A stretch of DNA of 64,000 bases from Paenibacillus_D tarimensis_A (GTDB lineage Bacteria > Bacillota > Bacilli > Paenibacillales > Paenibacillaceae). Below the pieces are notes generated by a model. It made no database searches. It saw only the letters and a list, made by a program, of their open reading frames with translations, and was not told the DNA's origin. Each line of letters starts with the position of its first letter. Position 1 is the stretch's first letter. The stretch is taken from contig CP166298.1 of the NCBI GenBank assembly GCA_041281825.1, positions 4,650,001-4,714,000 of the forward strand, in the 5' to 3' direction. The translations under genes were made by a program, and so were the position numbers. Positions 26,037 through 35,617 of the stretch are shown here, in pieces.

Positions 26037-26244
26037 AGAGGTTGTTTTCTTACGAAAACGTGTACCGCTCCTCATTTTCAACCTCAAACGTTTTCGTAGA
26101 AAACGTCACTTCGGAAGCATACGCTTCGGTGCTTATAACCGGGCTTTTAAACAGGCTCTTATCAAGAGGCCATTCAAAAAAATGTCGATTGATGTGGAAC
26201 TTCACGGGGCTTACATACGTTATACATTACAGGAGGTGGTCGAA
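26037..26244 (+). other. Structured upstream region of the lipoprotein gene
   Basis: No gene in this stretch has a ribosome site. A perfect 10-bp inverted repeat TACGAAAACG (26051-26060) / CGTTTTCGTA (26089-26098) and a smaller GAAGC-GCTTC hairpin (26114-26126) lie here. AGGAGGTGG sits before TTG 26245. Confidence 0.4.
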
Positions 26245-26733
26245 TTGACCAACGCATCAAAGACTAGACTTCAAACGAAAGCAAAGCTCGCCCTGGCGCT
26301 TGTCCTTGCCGTATCCATAGCTACAGCCTGTACGGCCGGCGAGGGGACAGGCAATGAAAATTTACCATCCGCCATCAATAACGGAAGCGGTGCAAATACT
26401 GAGAACAATCAGAATGATAACCCGTCCGCGATTATGGATCCGGATTCAGCGGTCCCGGATGAAGAAACGCCGCCGGCGAATTCTGAACCGAAAGAAGATC
26501 ATTCGATTTTATCCGCGGAGGGTACGTTCAACGGACAGATAGACAGCCATTCGGTAGAGCTGAGTACCAAGGATGGAATTGCCGCATTTCAGCATGACGA
26601 GGATCTGAACGATGCCTTGTCCAAGCTTCAAAAGGATGCTAAAGTGCATTACACGTACACGGAGAAACTAGTGGAAGCGGACGGCCAGACAATCAAGCAG
26701 CTGTGGCTGGTCAGCATCGAAACAGCGTCATAA
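26245..26733 (+). CDS. Secreted lipoprotein of unknown function
   Basis: 162 residues from TTG 26245, which follows AGGAGGTGG by six bases. A signal peptide with basic start (KTRLQTKAK) and hydrophobic core leads to lipobox IATAC. Then comes a low-complexity Asn/Ser/Pro/Glu linker (about 35-80) and a small domain with FNGQIDSHSVELSTKDG and YTEKLVEADGQTIKQLWLVS. Expected on the outer face of the membrane. It lies 25 bases before the TIGR01777 epimerase gene. Function unknown. Confidence 0.7.
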   Translation: MTNASKTRLQTKAKLALALVLAVSIATACTAGEGTGNENLPSAINNGSGANTENNQNDNPSAIMDPDSAVPDEETPPANSEPKEDHSILSAEGTFNGQIDSHSVELSTKDGIAAFQHDEDLNDALSKLQKDAKVHYTYTEKLVEADGQTIKQLWLVSIETAS

Positions 26734-26758
26734 TAAAGGAAAAATTTGAGGTGGTTGT

Positions 26759-27661
26759 ATGCGAATAGCCGTTACAGGAGGCTCCGGCTTTATCGGCAAC
26801 GCTCTCGTTCAATATTTGCTGGAGCGCGGTGATGAAGTGTGGATTATAACCCGGTCAACCGGGAGGATCGAACAGCAGGACCCGAAGCTGCATGTCATCA
26901 CCTGGGAAGATCTCGCCTCCAAGCCGGAAAGGCTGGAAGGCCTCAACGCCATCGTAAATCTTGCGGGAGAATCCATTAACCAGCGGTGGACCTCCGAAGC
27001 CAAAGAACGGATTCTCAAATCTCGGCTGGATGCCGCAGATCGGATTGCCAAGCTGGTGCGGGCGCTTGAGCGCAAGCCTCAAACGGTCATAAACGCTTCC
27101 GGCATATCGATTTACGGCTCCTCGGAGACGGCTGAATTTGATGAAAGCAGCGCATCGAATATATCGGATTTTCTCTCTTCCGTTGTGGAGAAGTGGGAGA
27201 AGGCTGCGAACGCAATCCAAACCGAGCGCTTGGTGAAGCTGCGCGTCGGTGTCGTGCTGGGGCGGTCGGGAGGGGCGTTTCCCGCGATGGCGATGCCTTA
27301 CCGGCTATTTGCCGGCGGCAAGGTCGGAAACGGCAAACAGTGGCTCTCCTGGATCCATCTCGAAGATATGGTTCGACTGATCGTTTTTTGCATTGACAAC
27401 GAACAAATGGAAGGTCCCATTAACGCTTCGGCACCTGAGCCGGTTACGAACGACGGTTTTGGCCGGGCGCTCGGCAAGGCCTTGGGACGGCCCCACTGGT
27501 TCCCCGTCCCGGCGTTCCTGATGAAAGCTTTGTTCGGCGAACTGTCCGTGTTGCTTCTGGAAGGTCAACGGGTACTTCCCCGCAAAGCGCTGGAAGCGGG
27601 CTTCCGCTTCCATTACCCCGATATCCATTCGGCGATGCGTAATCTTGCCGGAAAAGACTAA
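26759..27661 (+). CDS. TIGR01777-family SDR epimerase (YfhF-like)
   Basis: 300 residues. Extended-SDR fold: nucleotide motif VTGGSGFIGNALVQYLLERG at the N-terminus, INLAGESI-type VNLAGESINQRWTSEAKERI, YGSSETAEFDE replacing the usual YxxxK context, and the family tail WFPVPAFLMKALFGELSVLLLEGQRVLP. Members are putative sugar-nucleotide epimerases linked with cell division (SulA-like) by name only. GAGGTGG four bases before ATG. Probably co-transcribed with the lipoprotein. Confidence 0.9.
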   Translation: MRIAVTGGSGFIGNALVQYLLERGDEVWIITRSTGRIEQQDPKLHVITWEDLASKPERLEGLNAIVNLAGESINQRWTSEAKERILKSRLDAADRIAKLVRALERKPQTVINASGISIYGSSETAEFDESSASNISDFLSSVVEKWEKAANAIQTERLVKLRVGVVLGRSGGAFPAMAMPYRLFAGGKVGNGKQWLSWIHLEDMVRLIVFCIDNEQMEGPINASAPEPVTNDGFGRALGKALGRPHWFPVPAFLMKALFGELSVLLLEGQRVLPRKALEAGFRFHYPDIHSAMRNLAGKD

Positions 27662-27670
27662 ACGGACCCG

Positions 27671-27997
27671 CTAGATTAAGAGTTGCAGAATCATCATCGA
27701 AACCATTCCGGCAATGACCGCTCCCAATAAACTTCTTGTGACCACCGCAACGAACAAGGTTGGAATCAGAGCAAGCAGGTTTACATTGCCGGATAATGGG
27801 ATGAGCCGCTCATCGGCCGTTAATAATGCTTGCGCTAACAGCGCGGCCATGACGGCGACAGGTATATGCCTCAAAAACCGTTGTATCTGTTCCGGCATTT
27901 GAATACGGCTTAGGAAGACAAGAGGCAGTATTCTCGGAAGTAAAGTAACCAGCGAAACACCCGCCAATATGAACAGAAATTCAGCCCTTACTTCCAT
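27671..27997 (-). CDS. azlD: Branched-chain amino acid transport protein AzlD
   Basis: 108 residues, about four membrane helices. Family features RILPLVFLSR, RFLRHIPVAVMAALLAQALL and a C-terminal VVTRSLLGAVIAGM. AzlC and AzlD together export branched-chain amino acids such as isoleucine, leucine and valine. The chosen ATG 27997 overlaps the azlC end by 10 bases. The frame opens far upstream inside azlC without a ribosome site. Confidence 0.88.
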   Translation of the reverse strand: MEVRAEFLFILAGVSLVTLLPRILPLVFLSRIQMPEQIQRFLRHIPVAVMAALLAQALLTADERLIPLSGNVNLLALIPTLFVAVVTRSLLGAVIAGMVSMMILQLLI

Positions 27998-28713
27998 TTT
28001 TCCGCCACCACCCCTATACATGCGGCCGATGTCGCCGCGAACATGACGGCAATGCTTCCGGGAACGAACAAAAATGCCATTATAAAGATAAAGATTGCAC
28101 TTATGATGATAGATGCATCCGCCTTCCATTGTTTACGGTCAGCAACCTGCAGGACAAGAAGTCCGACAAACATGGCCGGCAGTGCATAGCTTAAGCCGTA
28201 TTTGTCAGGATCGGGAATCGCTGCGCCGAATAATGCTCCGGCCAAATTCGCCGCGACCCAGTTCAGGTGAGCCGTTATATTCATTCCGAACATCCACTTA
28301 TCGCTATGTTTCATATGAGCCGTTAAACGGTTGATCGCAACGCCGAACGTTTCATCGGTCAACTGCGATCCGATAAGCATATTTGTCCATGGGGAGTATT
28401 TTCGGAAAAAAGGCGCCAGCGCCGCACTGAGCAATAAATGCCGAATATTCACAAAGAAGACCGTAACAATAATCGAAACCGCCGGAGTGCTTGCTGCCAC
28501 CATCCCGGCAACAATAAATTGAGCAGAACCGGCATAGAGAAATACCGACATCAGAACAATCTCCCCCGTGCTGAGTCCGGCCGTTTTCCCCACAACGCCT
28601 GTCGCAAATCCGAGACTGAGGTATCCTAATAACGTCGGGATGCAGTCTCTTACACCCTTCCAGAAAGCCGCCACGGCAGTTGCTGTTATTGATTCCGCCC
28701 TTTCGAGTTCCAT
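27988..28713 (-). CDS. azlC: Branched-chain amino acid permease AzlC
   Basis: 241 residues, about seven helices. AzlC pattern: FWKGVRDCIPTLLGYLSLGFATGVVGKTAGLS, SVFLYAGSAQFIVAGM, NIRHLLLSAALAPFFRK and SQLTDETFGVAI. Large subunit of the AzlCD exporter. ATG 28713 is best because GGGGGA lies nine bases upstream; earlier in-frame ATGs lie in the AT-rich promoter region shared with the divergent XRE-cupin regulator, which likely controls it. Confidence 0.9.
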   Translation of the reverse strand: MELERAESITATAVAAFWKGVRDCIPTLLGYLSLGFATGVVGKTAGLSTGEIVLMSVFLYAGSAQFIVAGMVAASTPAVSIIVTVFFVNIRHLLLSAALAPFFRKYSPWTNMLIGSQLTDETFGVAINRLTAHMKHSDKWMFGMNITAHLNWVAANLAGALFGAAIPDPDKYGLSYALPAMFVGLLVLQVADRKQWKADASIIISAIFIFIMAFLFVPGSIAVMFAATSAACIGVVAEKWK

Positions 28714-28814
28714 TTGATCCATTCCCCCGTTACAATAAAGATAATGCATAACGACATAATTGTATGTTATATTATACATAAATATGATATAACGCACAAT
28801 AATCAGGAGGACAC

Positions 28815-29366
28815 GTGGAACCCATTCATATTATCGTAGGACGAAATATGCAAGCGATAAGAAAACAAAGAGGACTTAGTTTGGATAAAGTTTCCGAATT
28901 AACAGGGGTCAGCAAGGCGATGTTAGGCCAAATCGAGCGGGGGGACACAAATCCTACCGTAGGAGTGCTTTGGAAGATCGTTAACGGCCTGCATATTTCT
29001 TTTACGTCCCTCATTGATACGGATCGCCAAGGGGTAACGGTTGCATCGCCAAAGGAATCCGAACCTTTTACGGAACAATCCGGGCTGTACAAGGCATATC
29101 CTATTTTTCCATTTAACCCTGAGACCCGATTTGAAATGTTCCTTGTTGAACTCGAACCCGGTTGCGTCCACACATCCGAACCCCATAACAAAGTGAACGA
29201 ATACATTCTTGTCTGGGAGGGCCATCTTACGGTAACAATCGCAGACGTACAGTATACGCTGCGTGCCGGAGAGGCGATCAGCTTCAAAGCGGATTGCCCC
29301 CATACGTATCATAACGGCTCGGACCGTCCGGTTCGTTGTCATACTGTGATCTTTTACGGAGCGTAA
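28815..29366 (+). CDS. XRE-family regulator with C-terminal cupin
   Basis: 183 residues. N-terminal HTH_3 (about 8-62: NMQAIRKQRGLSLDKVSELT, SKAMLGQIERGDTNPT) joined to a cupin (about 105-183: HNKVNEYILVWEGHLTV, LRAGEAISFKADCPHTYHN). This domain order is common for regulators next to the transporter they control, with the cupin sensing a small ligand. GTG start after AGGAGGAC. Transcribed away from azlCD across about 100 AT-rich bases, so it probably represses or activates azlCD. Confidence 0.88.
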   Translation: MEPIHIIVGRNMQAIRKQRGLSLDKVSELTGVSKAMLGQIERGDTNPTVGVLWKIVNGLHISFTSLIDTDRQGVTVASPKESEPFTEQSGLYKAYPIFPFNPETRFEMFLVELEPGCVHTSEPHNKVNEYILVWEGHLTVTIADVQYTLRAGEAISFKADCPHTYHNGSDRPVRCHTVIFYGA

Positions 29367-29388
29367 GACTGGACCACAACATTAATTG

Positions 29389-31035
29389 CTATTCTTCGCA
29401 TACTCTGTAAACAGGGCCGTTAGGCCCTGCAAGCTGAAGCCGGTCTCCGGCTTTCAGCGGGTAAACCTTGTAAGGCACCATCATCTGGTCATTGAGCAGA
29501 CTGCCGTTCCGCGAGCCCAAATCTCTTGCAGAACATCTTCCCTCGCTTCTCCCGAATTCGATATGCGAACGCGACAGTCCTTCCTCCGGGTCGACATAAT
29601 CTGCAGATTCCTCAGACCGGCCTATGACTATTATTTCTTTATTAAGCGATACCCGTTCCGCTTTCCCGTTCCCAGTCGTTCTTTCCAGGTATGGAATTTG
29701 GGCTCCAGCACCACCCTCCGAGGCTTCATTCTTGCCAAGCATGACGGTAGCATCCTGCTGGGATTGCGTTTGCAACGGAACAGCCGGACCTGATGAATGG
29801 AAGCCGTTCCCTACAAGCAACCGGGAATCCGGTATTTCCAGCTCATACTCCGCCTTAATCCCGCGATCGAAAACTTCGCTTTCCGATTGTTTCACCGTTT
29901 CCCATCTGGTGCCGCCGTTCCAAATGCCATTATCGCTGCGCTCCGCTTTCGGAAAATGCCGGCCGTAATCTAGAGATGTATTTACAATGCCCGAATTGAC
30001 TTCAATAACCGGCTCATATTCCGTTTCCCTCTTTGCTCCTGCATATTTGCGAAGCCAAACAAATCCCGCACCGATCAAAAGGAGCGAAATTCCTGCGCTT
30101 ACGGAAGCGGATGCGGGAGACGGAGAGTCGAAAAAGCCGAACCGCCATGCGGCGGCAATCAGAACAGCAAGTACAGCCCATGCATACCATATAATCCTTG
30201 AAGATTTATCAGCATTTCGCCGGTTTTCAGCCGCAACATTACCGTTATCCGGAAATAACTGTCCCCTTGTTTCATTGTCAGCAGAAAAAGGCCAATCCGG
30301 CGTCATATCCGATGGCGGGGAAGATTGAAGCGGAACTTCTGCCGGAGGAACGGGAATGTTAATACCGGAATGTTTAGCGGACATAGCTCTTGCTGCAAAA
30401 GGCTCCGAAAGACCGCTATTTTCTCCTTTCTCCGGTGCCCCTTTAACCGCGCCTTGAAGCTGAAAGGGCTCCGACAGCAACGAAAGCAGAAGATTCCGTA
30501 CCGGCCCGAACGTGCCGGACGGCTCATTTAACATTTGAAAGAGCTTTTGTAAGCCGGTACCGTCAACTTCATCGATATGGCTTGTAAATCGGACGGCCAT
30601 CGACAGCAGAGTTTCTCTTGCCGCTCCATGAAGGCTGCTATCCCGTAGCGGAACATAGGTAAGGGCGATCTCGTCCCACTGTTCCCCAATAAAAATAAAA
30701 TTTTCATGCAGCAGCATACCATCCGTCCGAAGCATATAATGCTTGCAATCCTCAAGCGCTTCAATAACGGCAAGCACCAGCATGTAATAATCGTTCATCG
30801 TAAACGGACGATGGGAGAGACGTTGAGCAAGCATTCTTTTCCCTGTGAGCTTGTAATGAAAGCTGATCTGCCCGTCCAATTCGAACCATTCGACCGGCAG
30901 CAGCCGGGGAATCGATCCCGCCTGCAGCATTTGCAGCTCGACTTCTTCGAGCTCCTCCCGCTTTATCCCTTCATCGCGACAAAGCACCATTTCATGGTCG
31001 CGGCGCATTGTGAAATCAATTTTATACGGCTCCAT
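29389..31035 (-). CDS. FHA-domain membrane protein of the Tad pilus locus
   Basis: 548 residues. The N-terminal about 190 residues match the DUF6382-type domain of Tad-linked proteins (EPYKIDFTMRRDHEMVL). A polar linker follows, then two membrane helices (IIWYAWAVLAVLIAAAWRFGFF and GISLLLIGAGFVWL). The C-terminus is an FHA fold: IGRSEESADY, LSRSHIEFG, DLGSRNGSLLND. FHA domains bind phosphothreonine, so a Ser/Thr kinase may signal to the pilus machine. Start 31035 lies after GGGAGGG, within the tadV stop region. Last gene of the operon. Confidence 0.8.
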   Translation of the reverse strand: MEPYKIDFTMRRDHEMVLCRDEGIKREELEEVELQMLQAGSIPRLLPVEWFELDGQISFHYKLTGKRMLAQRLSHRPFTMNDYYMLVLAVIEALEDCKHYMLRTDGMLLHENFIFIGEQWDEIALTYVPLRDSSLHGAARETLLSMAVRFTSHIDEVDGTGLQKLFQMLNEPSGTFGPVRNLLLSLLSEPFQLQGAVKGAPEKGENSGLSEPFAARAMSAKHSGINIPVPPAEVPLQSSPPSDMTPDWPFSADNETRGQLFPDNGNVAAENRRNADKSSRIIWYAWAVLAVLIAAAWRFGFFDSPSPASASVSAGISLLLIGAGFVWLRKYAGAKRETEYEPVIEVNSGIVNTSLDYGRHFPKAERSDNGIWNGGTRWETVKQSESEVFDRGIKAEYELEIPDSRLLVGNGFHSSGPAVPLQTQSQQDATVMLGKNEASEGGAGAQIPYLERTTGNGKAERVSLNKEIIVIGRSEESADYVDPEEGLSRSHIEFGRSEGRCSARDLGSRNGSLLNDQMMVPYKVYPLKAGDRLQLAGPNGPVYRVCEE

Positions 31036-31040
31036 TTCCA

Positions 31041-31553
31041 TCACCCTCCCAAGTAAATATTGAGATACCAAACCACAGCCGCAGGCGCTACCGCAAGCAT
31101 AAACGGAAACCTTGTATATTTGCCGGTTTCTCTTGCCGGCTGCACTTCGTTGGAGGCCGTTACAAAGCTGCCAGAAGCCAATGTGGCTGCCCTTCTAATG
31201 ATCGGATGCCTTGCAATGATGATCACCAACCCGATAACGCCTGCGAACAATACGGAATATACGGTCATATGAAGCACCTGCAGCACGCCGACCCAGGATC
31301 CTAATGCCGCGAACAATTTGACATCGCCTGCGCCGATCCCTTTCAGTGCATATAGAATCAGCATCGGCAGCAGTCCTGCCAATGTACCGGCCAGCGATCC
31401 CGCCAATGCGTCGGTCCCATCCGTAATCGTGAAATAGACCCACGCCGCCGCACAGGCCGGTATTGTTAATGCGTTCGGAATTCTCATCGATTTGACATCA
31501 CAGACTAACGCGGCCACAAGCAGAATCATTGCTGCAGCATGATGGATGAGCAT
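31041..31553 (-). CDS. tadV: A24-family prepilin peptidase (TadV/CpaA)
   Basis: 170 residues, five to six membrane helices. Catalytic aspartates are visible in CDVKSMRIPNALT (first Asp) and GIGAGDVKLFAALG (second Asp in the GAGDVK motif). Cleaves the leader of the Flp pilin and TadE-type pseudopilins. ATG 31553 follows AGGAGAG by six bases. The frame extends upstream into the tadE-like gene without a ribosome site. Confidence 0.88.
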   Translation of the reverse strand: MLIHHAAAMILLVAALVCDVKSMRIPNALTIPACAAAWVYFTITDGTDALAGSLAGTLAGLLPMLILYALKGIGAGDVKLFAALGSWVGVLQVLHMTVYSVLFAGVIGLVIIIARHPIIRRAATLASGSFVTASNEVQPARETGKYTRFPFMLAVAPAAVVWYLNIYLGG

Positions 31554-31573
31554 TGTTCTCTCTCCTCGATTCT

Positions 31574-32527
31574 CTATTGCTTTTTTTCTACCGTGAAATG
31601 CATACCGGCGCGTGTGCCGTCGTCTAATGCCGTGACAAACAGCTCCCAAATCCCCGGCGTTGTATTGCCGGAAACGTGCCATTCCCAGGATACCATCCCG
31701 TCCGCATCCGCAGTCGCCTCCCCCAAATGCCTTGCTTTGCTCGTTCCGCTCTTGTATTCTACGGACAACGATACTTTGCGGCCGGGATCGGTACTTGCGA
31801 TTACTCTTGCCTTTCTTCCCGGCCGCAGCGGGGACGGGTCAATTGCGATAATGTGAAGCTGTCCTTCCGCTAATTCATCACTGTAGACTTGTGAAGGCAG
31901 CGCATCGCTGATCCATACCCGTTCCTCCGACCGTTCCCGAAGCAAGAGCGAGCGCTTCGTAAAAGGCAGATAAAGCGGAAATTCGTACTCCAGCGTTACC
32001 GAGAAATACGGTTCCTCCTTCTGCTTCAGATCGGGAAGGGAGATGCGGTGCACAGACAGCCGCTCAGGTTCGAGTAAAGTTTCTGCCGCCATCTCCCTTA
32101 CAATCGGTTCCACGAAGCTGCGTGCTGCCGTTGTTGCGGCAATATCCTTAAGCCCGCTCCAATCGCCTTCGCTGACCGACTTCAGCAGCGGACCGGCCGG
32201 TTCGGGAATCCAATCGGCCAGTTCCCCGACAATCGGTCCGAATTCCCCCAACGGGAGCCCTCCTGCTGCCGCCTCATGCGGCTTATCGCCCCACTTCCCG
32301 GCAGCCAGGGCCGCCGGATAAATATGCGCAGCCGTCTGACGAACCGTTTGGGCTGCCGTATCATGCAGCGCCATTTGGACCGCTGCAAGACGGACCATAA
32401 CAATCAGAAACAGCAGCACGAACAAAAACACCGGGGCTGCAATCGCCGCCTCAAGAGCGATTCCGCCCTCTTCGCTACATATACGACCAGGCGACCGTCT
32501 TCTTTGATTCATAACGGTTTCCGACAA
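31574..32527 (-). CDS. TadE-like pilus protein with extra C-terminal domain
   Basis: 317 residues. The N-terminus carries a TadE-type transmembrane segment after a Glu-rich processing site (GGIALEAAIAAPVFLFVLLFLIVMV). The middle is helical and the last about 100 residues form a beta-rich domain (HIIAIDPSPLRPGRKARVIASTDP) that looks Ig-like. Minor pilus subunit or assembly factor. TTG 32527 is close to AAGGAAGGG; ATG 32512 is an alternative. It overlaps the upstream gene by 53 bases. Confidence 0.7.
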   Translation of the reverse strand: MSETVMNQRRRSPGRICSEEGGIALEAAIAAPVFLFVLLFLIVMVRLAAVQMALHDTAAQTVRQTAAHIYPAALAAGKWGDKPHEAAAGGLPLGEFGPIVGELADWIPEPAGPLLKSVSEGDWSGLKDIAATTAARSFVEPIVREMAAETLLEPERLSVHRISLPDLKQKEEPYFSVTLEYEFPLYLPFTKRSLLLRERSEERVWISDALPSQVYSDELAEGQLHIIAIDPSPLRPGRKARVIASTDPGRKVSLSVEYKSGTSKARHLGEATADADGMVSWEWHVSGNTTPGIWELFVTALDDGTRAGMHFTVEKKQ

Positions 32528-34646
32528 CCCTTCCTTTCAATAATCCGGTACGCGACATTCCTTTCATCAAACCCGGCAAAAACCAAAGCTTAACCGATCC
32601 GTCAACCTCGCCCGTTACGGCTGCGGCCATCCGGTGCAGACGATAGCCGGTAGCGTGCTCGATGACCGCCATCATCCGGTTCATTTTCGTTTCCTCACTG
32701 CCGTGAATGAGCAGAAACAGCCGCAAATAATCCTTGTAAGCAATTTGTACCGCAGCATACTTGCTTAACGGCGTCTGTCCCTGTTTAACGAGCAAGACGA
32801 TATCTTCCATCGCCTTCTCCAGTCCGTACACGAGCGCAGCGGAGAAAATGACCAGCGGATGTGCCATCGTCCGGCATTCCACCAACCCCTCCATTGTGCG
32901 GATCGCCAGCCTGACCGAAAAAATTTCCGCATAAGCGGCCGCTACATTAGATACCGGATGATGAAAGCCGTAAAGAATATATTCGGCCTCCTGCTCATGA
33001 ACGCCGAACCCTGAAGCTGCTCCGCCGTTAAGATCGCCGCTTAATAGGCCTTTCAAACTATCCGGAGAATAGGAGCTAAAACGGTGTACGGCATATTCAT
33101 TCAAGTAGAGCGCATCCCGGATGGCAGCCGAAACATCCGCCATTGAACTGAGCATCTCTCCTGCTGAAGTCAGAGAACGCAGCGCATCTTTTCCGGCATC
33201 GCCTTTTTCTCCTGTACCGTTACTGCCGTCTTGTTGCGAACCGCCCGTTTGATTCAGACGAACAATCTGCTCATACCGGGCCTTAAGCTCTTGAAACTGT
33301 TTCTTATCCTCATCCGAAGGCTTTATACCTTCAATACGCTGAAGCAGGCGCTTTGCATCGCTCCACTTGTTGTCCGCTTGTCTCTTCAGTTCTTTCCGTT
33401 CCCGCTCGGATGAAGATTTGGACTGCAGTTCTTCCTCCATGGCATTCACAATGGCTGCAGGCTGAATAAAATTATGTTCATACCTAAGGTACAAATTATT
33501 AACGTTCGTTGCAGCATCCGATAATCCGGATGGGAGGGAAGGCGAAGCGAGCGCTGCAGACATAACGGCTTCAAACCCCTCTGCTGCCGCTGTTATTTCG
33601 GCAAAGTCGGCTGCCTGCCGGGCGATCTTCTCTTTAAAAGCATCAAACCATTCCGGCTCCATTACAAGATCAGCCGTCATATCACGAACATCCTGCATAT
33701 CCGTGCCCTCAGCGGCAGCATCGGGCAGCTCTTCGGCTCCCGTCAAAGACGACAGCCGGTTGAAGCTCGATACGGAATCGCCCCCCTTTCCCTGCAGGGT
33801 CAGCATTCGCATTTGCTCATTCAGTTCACGCGCTTGCTCAAGTTTAAATAATGCATCTGCCTGCATTTGTACATGCCGTGCGGACAGCTGAGCTGCCAAC
33901 TGTCCGGATTCAGATGCCGCAGAAGCCGCGCCTTGCCGGTATGCGGCTATGGCAGCCATTAGCGGCGGCAGCTGCTCCTCTTTTACAAACGCCGCGCTAT
34001 TCATCATGCCGACATAGGCCGGATAAGACGAGGCAGCGCCGCTATTGCTTTGAAGAAAACCGGAAATGCCGGAGGAAACCACTTGGTTTGCCATGGAACG
34101 CATAATGCCGATGACGCCTTCCAGATCCCGCTCCCGCGCCTCATACAGCTTTTGCATCTGATCGAGTACCGATACCGTTGCCGCAGCTTCTCCCAAAGCT
34201 GTCGATAGCGGCTTAAATTTATTCACGATCTCCATCGTAAAATCAATCGGCGCTTTATATTTCATCTCCTCCAGCACTTGTCTTCGAAACACAGGCAATT
34301 GTCCAAGCAGCTGCGCATGATTGACGTGACCGGACTCGATCCGTACGTCAAGCAGCCGGAACGATTTTGATTCACCGCTCCTCAGACTTCCTTCCAGTAC
34401 TCTGCCGAAAATCTCATCCGCTTCCGACCCTCCGCGCGCAAATAATCCGTAATCCGAATACAGCCGGTCATCATAGGCCGAAAGCACCGAACGAACGGCC
34501 GACCGTGCGGCCGATTCCAGCTGGAGATTCATTGCCGCTACCCTTGCGTAGTCAATCAGCACCGCATTGAACACGAAAATACCCGCCGTCACTACAATAA
34601 AATAGATCGAGACCGATCCTCCGTCACTCCCGAATAACCGCCTCAC
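32475..34646 (-). CDS. Large TadG-like pilus assembly protein
   Basis: 723 residues. One N-terminal membrane helix (GGSVSIYFIVVTAGIFVFNAVLIDYARV) of TadE/TadG type, then a long helical, coiled-coil-rich extracytoplasmic region (for example ELKARYEQIVRLNQ and the Ser/Glu/Lys-rich 395-445 stretch). No vWA motif is obvious. GTG start shares bases with the preceding stop (ATGTGA). Likely a minor, envelope-exposed pilus component specific to this group. Confidence 0.7.
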   Translation of the reverse strand: MRRLFGSDGGSVSIYFIVVTAGIFVFNAVLIDYARVAAMNLQLESAARSAVRSVLSAYDDRLYSDYGLFARGGSEADEIFGRVLEGSLRSGESKSFRLLDVRIESGHVNHAQLLGQLPVFRRQVLEEMKYKAPIDFTMEIVNKFKPLSTALGEAAATVSVLDQMQKLYEARERDLEGVIGIMRSMANQVVSSGISGFLQSNSGAASSYPAYVGMMNSAAFVKEEQLPPLMAAIAAYRQGAASAASESGQLAAQLSARHVQMQADALFKLEQARELNEQMRMLTLQGKGGDSVSSFNRLSSLTGAEELPDAAAEGTDMQDVRDMTADLVMEPEWFDAFKEKIARQAADFAEITAAAEGFEAVMSAALASPSLPSGLSDAATNVNNLYLRYEHNFIQPAAIVNAMEEELQSKSSSERERKELKRQADNKWSDAKRLLQRIEGIKPSDEDKKQFQELKARYEQIVRLNQTGGSQQDGSNGTGEKGDAGKDALRSLTSAGEMLSSMADVSAAIRDALYLNEYAVHRFSSYSPDSLKGLLSGDLNGGAASGFGVHEQEAEYILYGFHHPVSNVAAAYAEIFSVRLAIRTMEGLVECRTMAHPLVIFSAALVYGLEKAMEDIVLLVKQGQTPLSKYAAVQIAYKDYLRLFLLIHGSEETKMNRMMAVIEHATGYRLHRMAAAVTGEVDGSVKLWFLPGLMKGMSRTGLLKGRVVGNRYESKKTVAWSYM

Positions 34647-35374
34647 ATCCTCCCCCCTGTCCTGCCGCTGTCACCTGCCCTCTTATTCCTTAGAATTTCC
34701 GCCGCTTCCCGACGAGATGACGCACCGTCCGAACCTCCGAATTTGCCGGAATAATATCGTACCAGCTCAACGTTTCTGATAAATTCAGGCGGATCGACGA
34801 CCGCACTTTGTGCGCGTGAATTCGGCTCTGACCGGCCAATCAAAGCTTCCAAAGGAGAGAGTGAAATGGCATGGCGAAGCTTGACCGATATTTTCCGCAC
34901 CAATGCTCCCTGTTCATATGCGATTTCACCTGCATACGACACGGGGATCCATGCAGAAGCCGCGGACAGCTTGCGTTCCGGCAGAGAGCGCCCTTCATCC
35001 CGCGTCCCGGCATTCGGCATCCGGATAACCGCCCGTTCCTCGCTTTTCCCTACACCAAAAAACGATTCGAGCATATCGTCGTCGCTTACCCGCCAGTACA
35101 ATCCGTCGTAGCTTCCATCCGGCGCCTGCCCCGTATCCGCCGAACGGTGGCTGTTTCCCCAATTGAAAGCAGTACGATCCGCAGCGGCAGAGGAGATATG
35201 ATACAGGATAACCTTTTGATACACATACAAGCTCATTAGCAGCATGGCCAGCGTTAGTATGAAAATCATCGGAAAAACCAGGGAAGATTCCAGCGTAAAG
35301 CTGCCTTCTTCCCCCCGCACCCAGATCCGGCAACGGCAGATCCACTTGCTACTTGAAAATCTTATTTGCTTCAT
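34643..35374 (-). CDS. TadE-family pilus protein
   Basis: 243 residues. EEGSFTLESSLVFPMIFILTLAMLLMSLYV is a TadE pseudopilin helix with the conserved Glu after a Gly-type cleavage site. The remainder is hydrophilic and external. It overlaps the flp gene by 26 bases and the next gene by 4, so translation is probably coupled. Confidence 0.75.
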   Translation of the reverse strand: MKQIRFSSSKWICRCRIWVRGEEGSFTLESSLVFPMIFILTLAMLLMSLYVYQKVILYHISSAAADRTAFNWGNSHRSADTGQAPDGSYDGLYWRVSDDDMLESFFGVGKSEERAVIRMPNAGTRDEGRSLPERKLSAASAWIPVSYAGEIAYEQGALVRKISVKLRHAISLSPLEALIGRSEPNSRAQSAVVDPPEFIRNVELVRYYSGKFGGSDGASSRREAAEILRNKRAGDSGRTGGRM

Positions 35375-35534
35375 CGTCTGCCTTGCCCATTAAATTTTCG
35401 ATCAAATCGATGATCCAGTCTTTAAACAGCAATGCAATAATAATCACGACCGCAATAATTAAAATGACTTCAAGCGTGCCGAGTCCTTCCTCCGATTTCA
35501 TAAACCGTTTGACAGCCTGTACCGTCTTCTTCAC
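35349..35534 (-). CDS. flp: Flp-family type IVb major pilin
   Basis: 61 residues. Basic leader, then EEG followed by LGTLEVILIIAVVIIIALLF: a Gly cleavage site, Glu at position 5 of the mature protein and a single hydrophobic helix, as in Flp pilins. The mature protein is about 44 residues. GTG 35534 has AAGGGGAG seven bases upstream; a longer frame runs into tadC and lacks a ribosome site. Processed by the TadV peptidase encoded downstream. Confidence 0.85.
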   Translation of the reverse strand: MKKTVQAVKRFMKSEEGLGTLEVILIIAVVIIIALLFKDWIIDLIENLMGKADDEANKIFK

Positions 35535-35617
35535 AGTTGAACTCCCCTTTATCGATTGATATAGAACTTCAAAAAATTGTTGGTAAAGCTCGATTGTATG
35601 TCCCGCGAGATAAGCAG

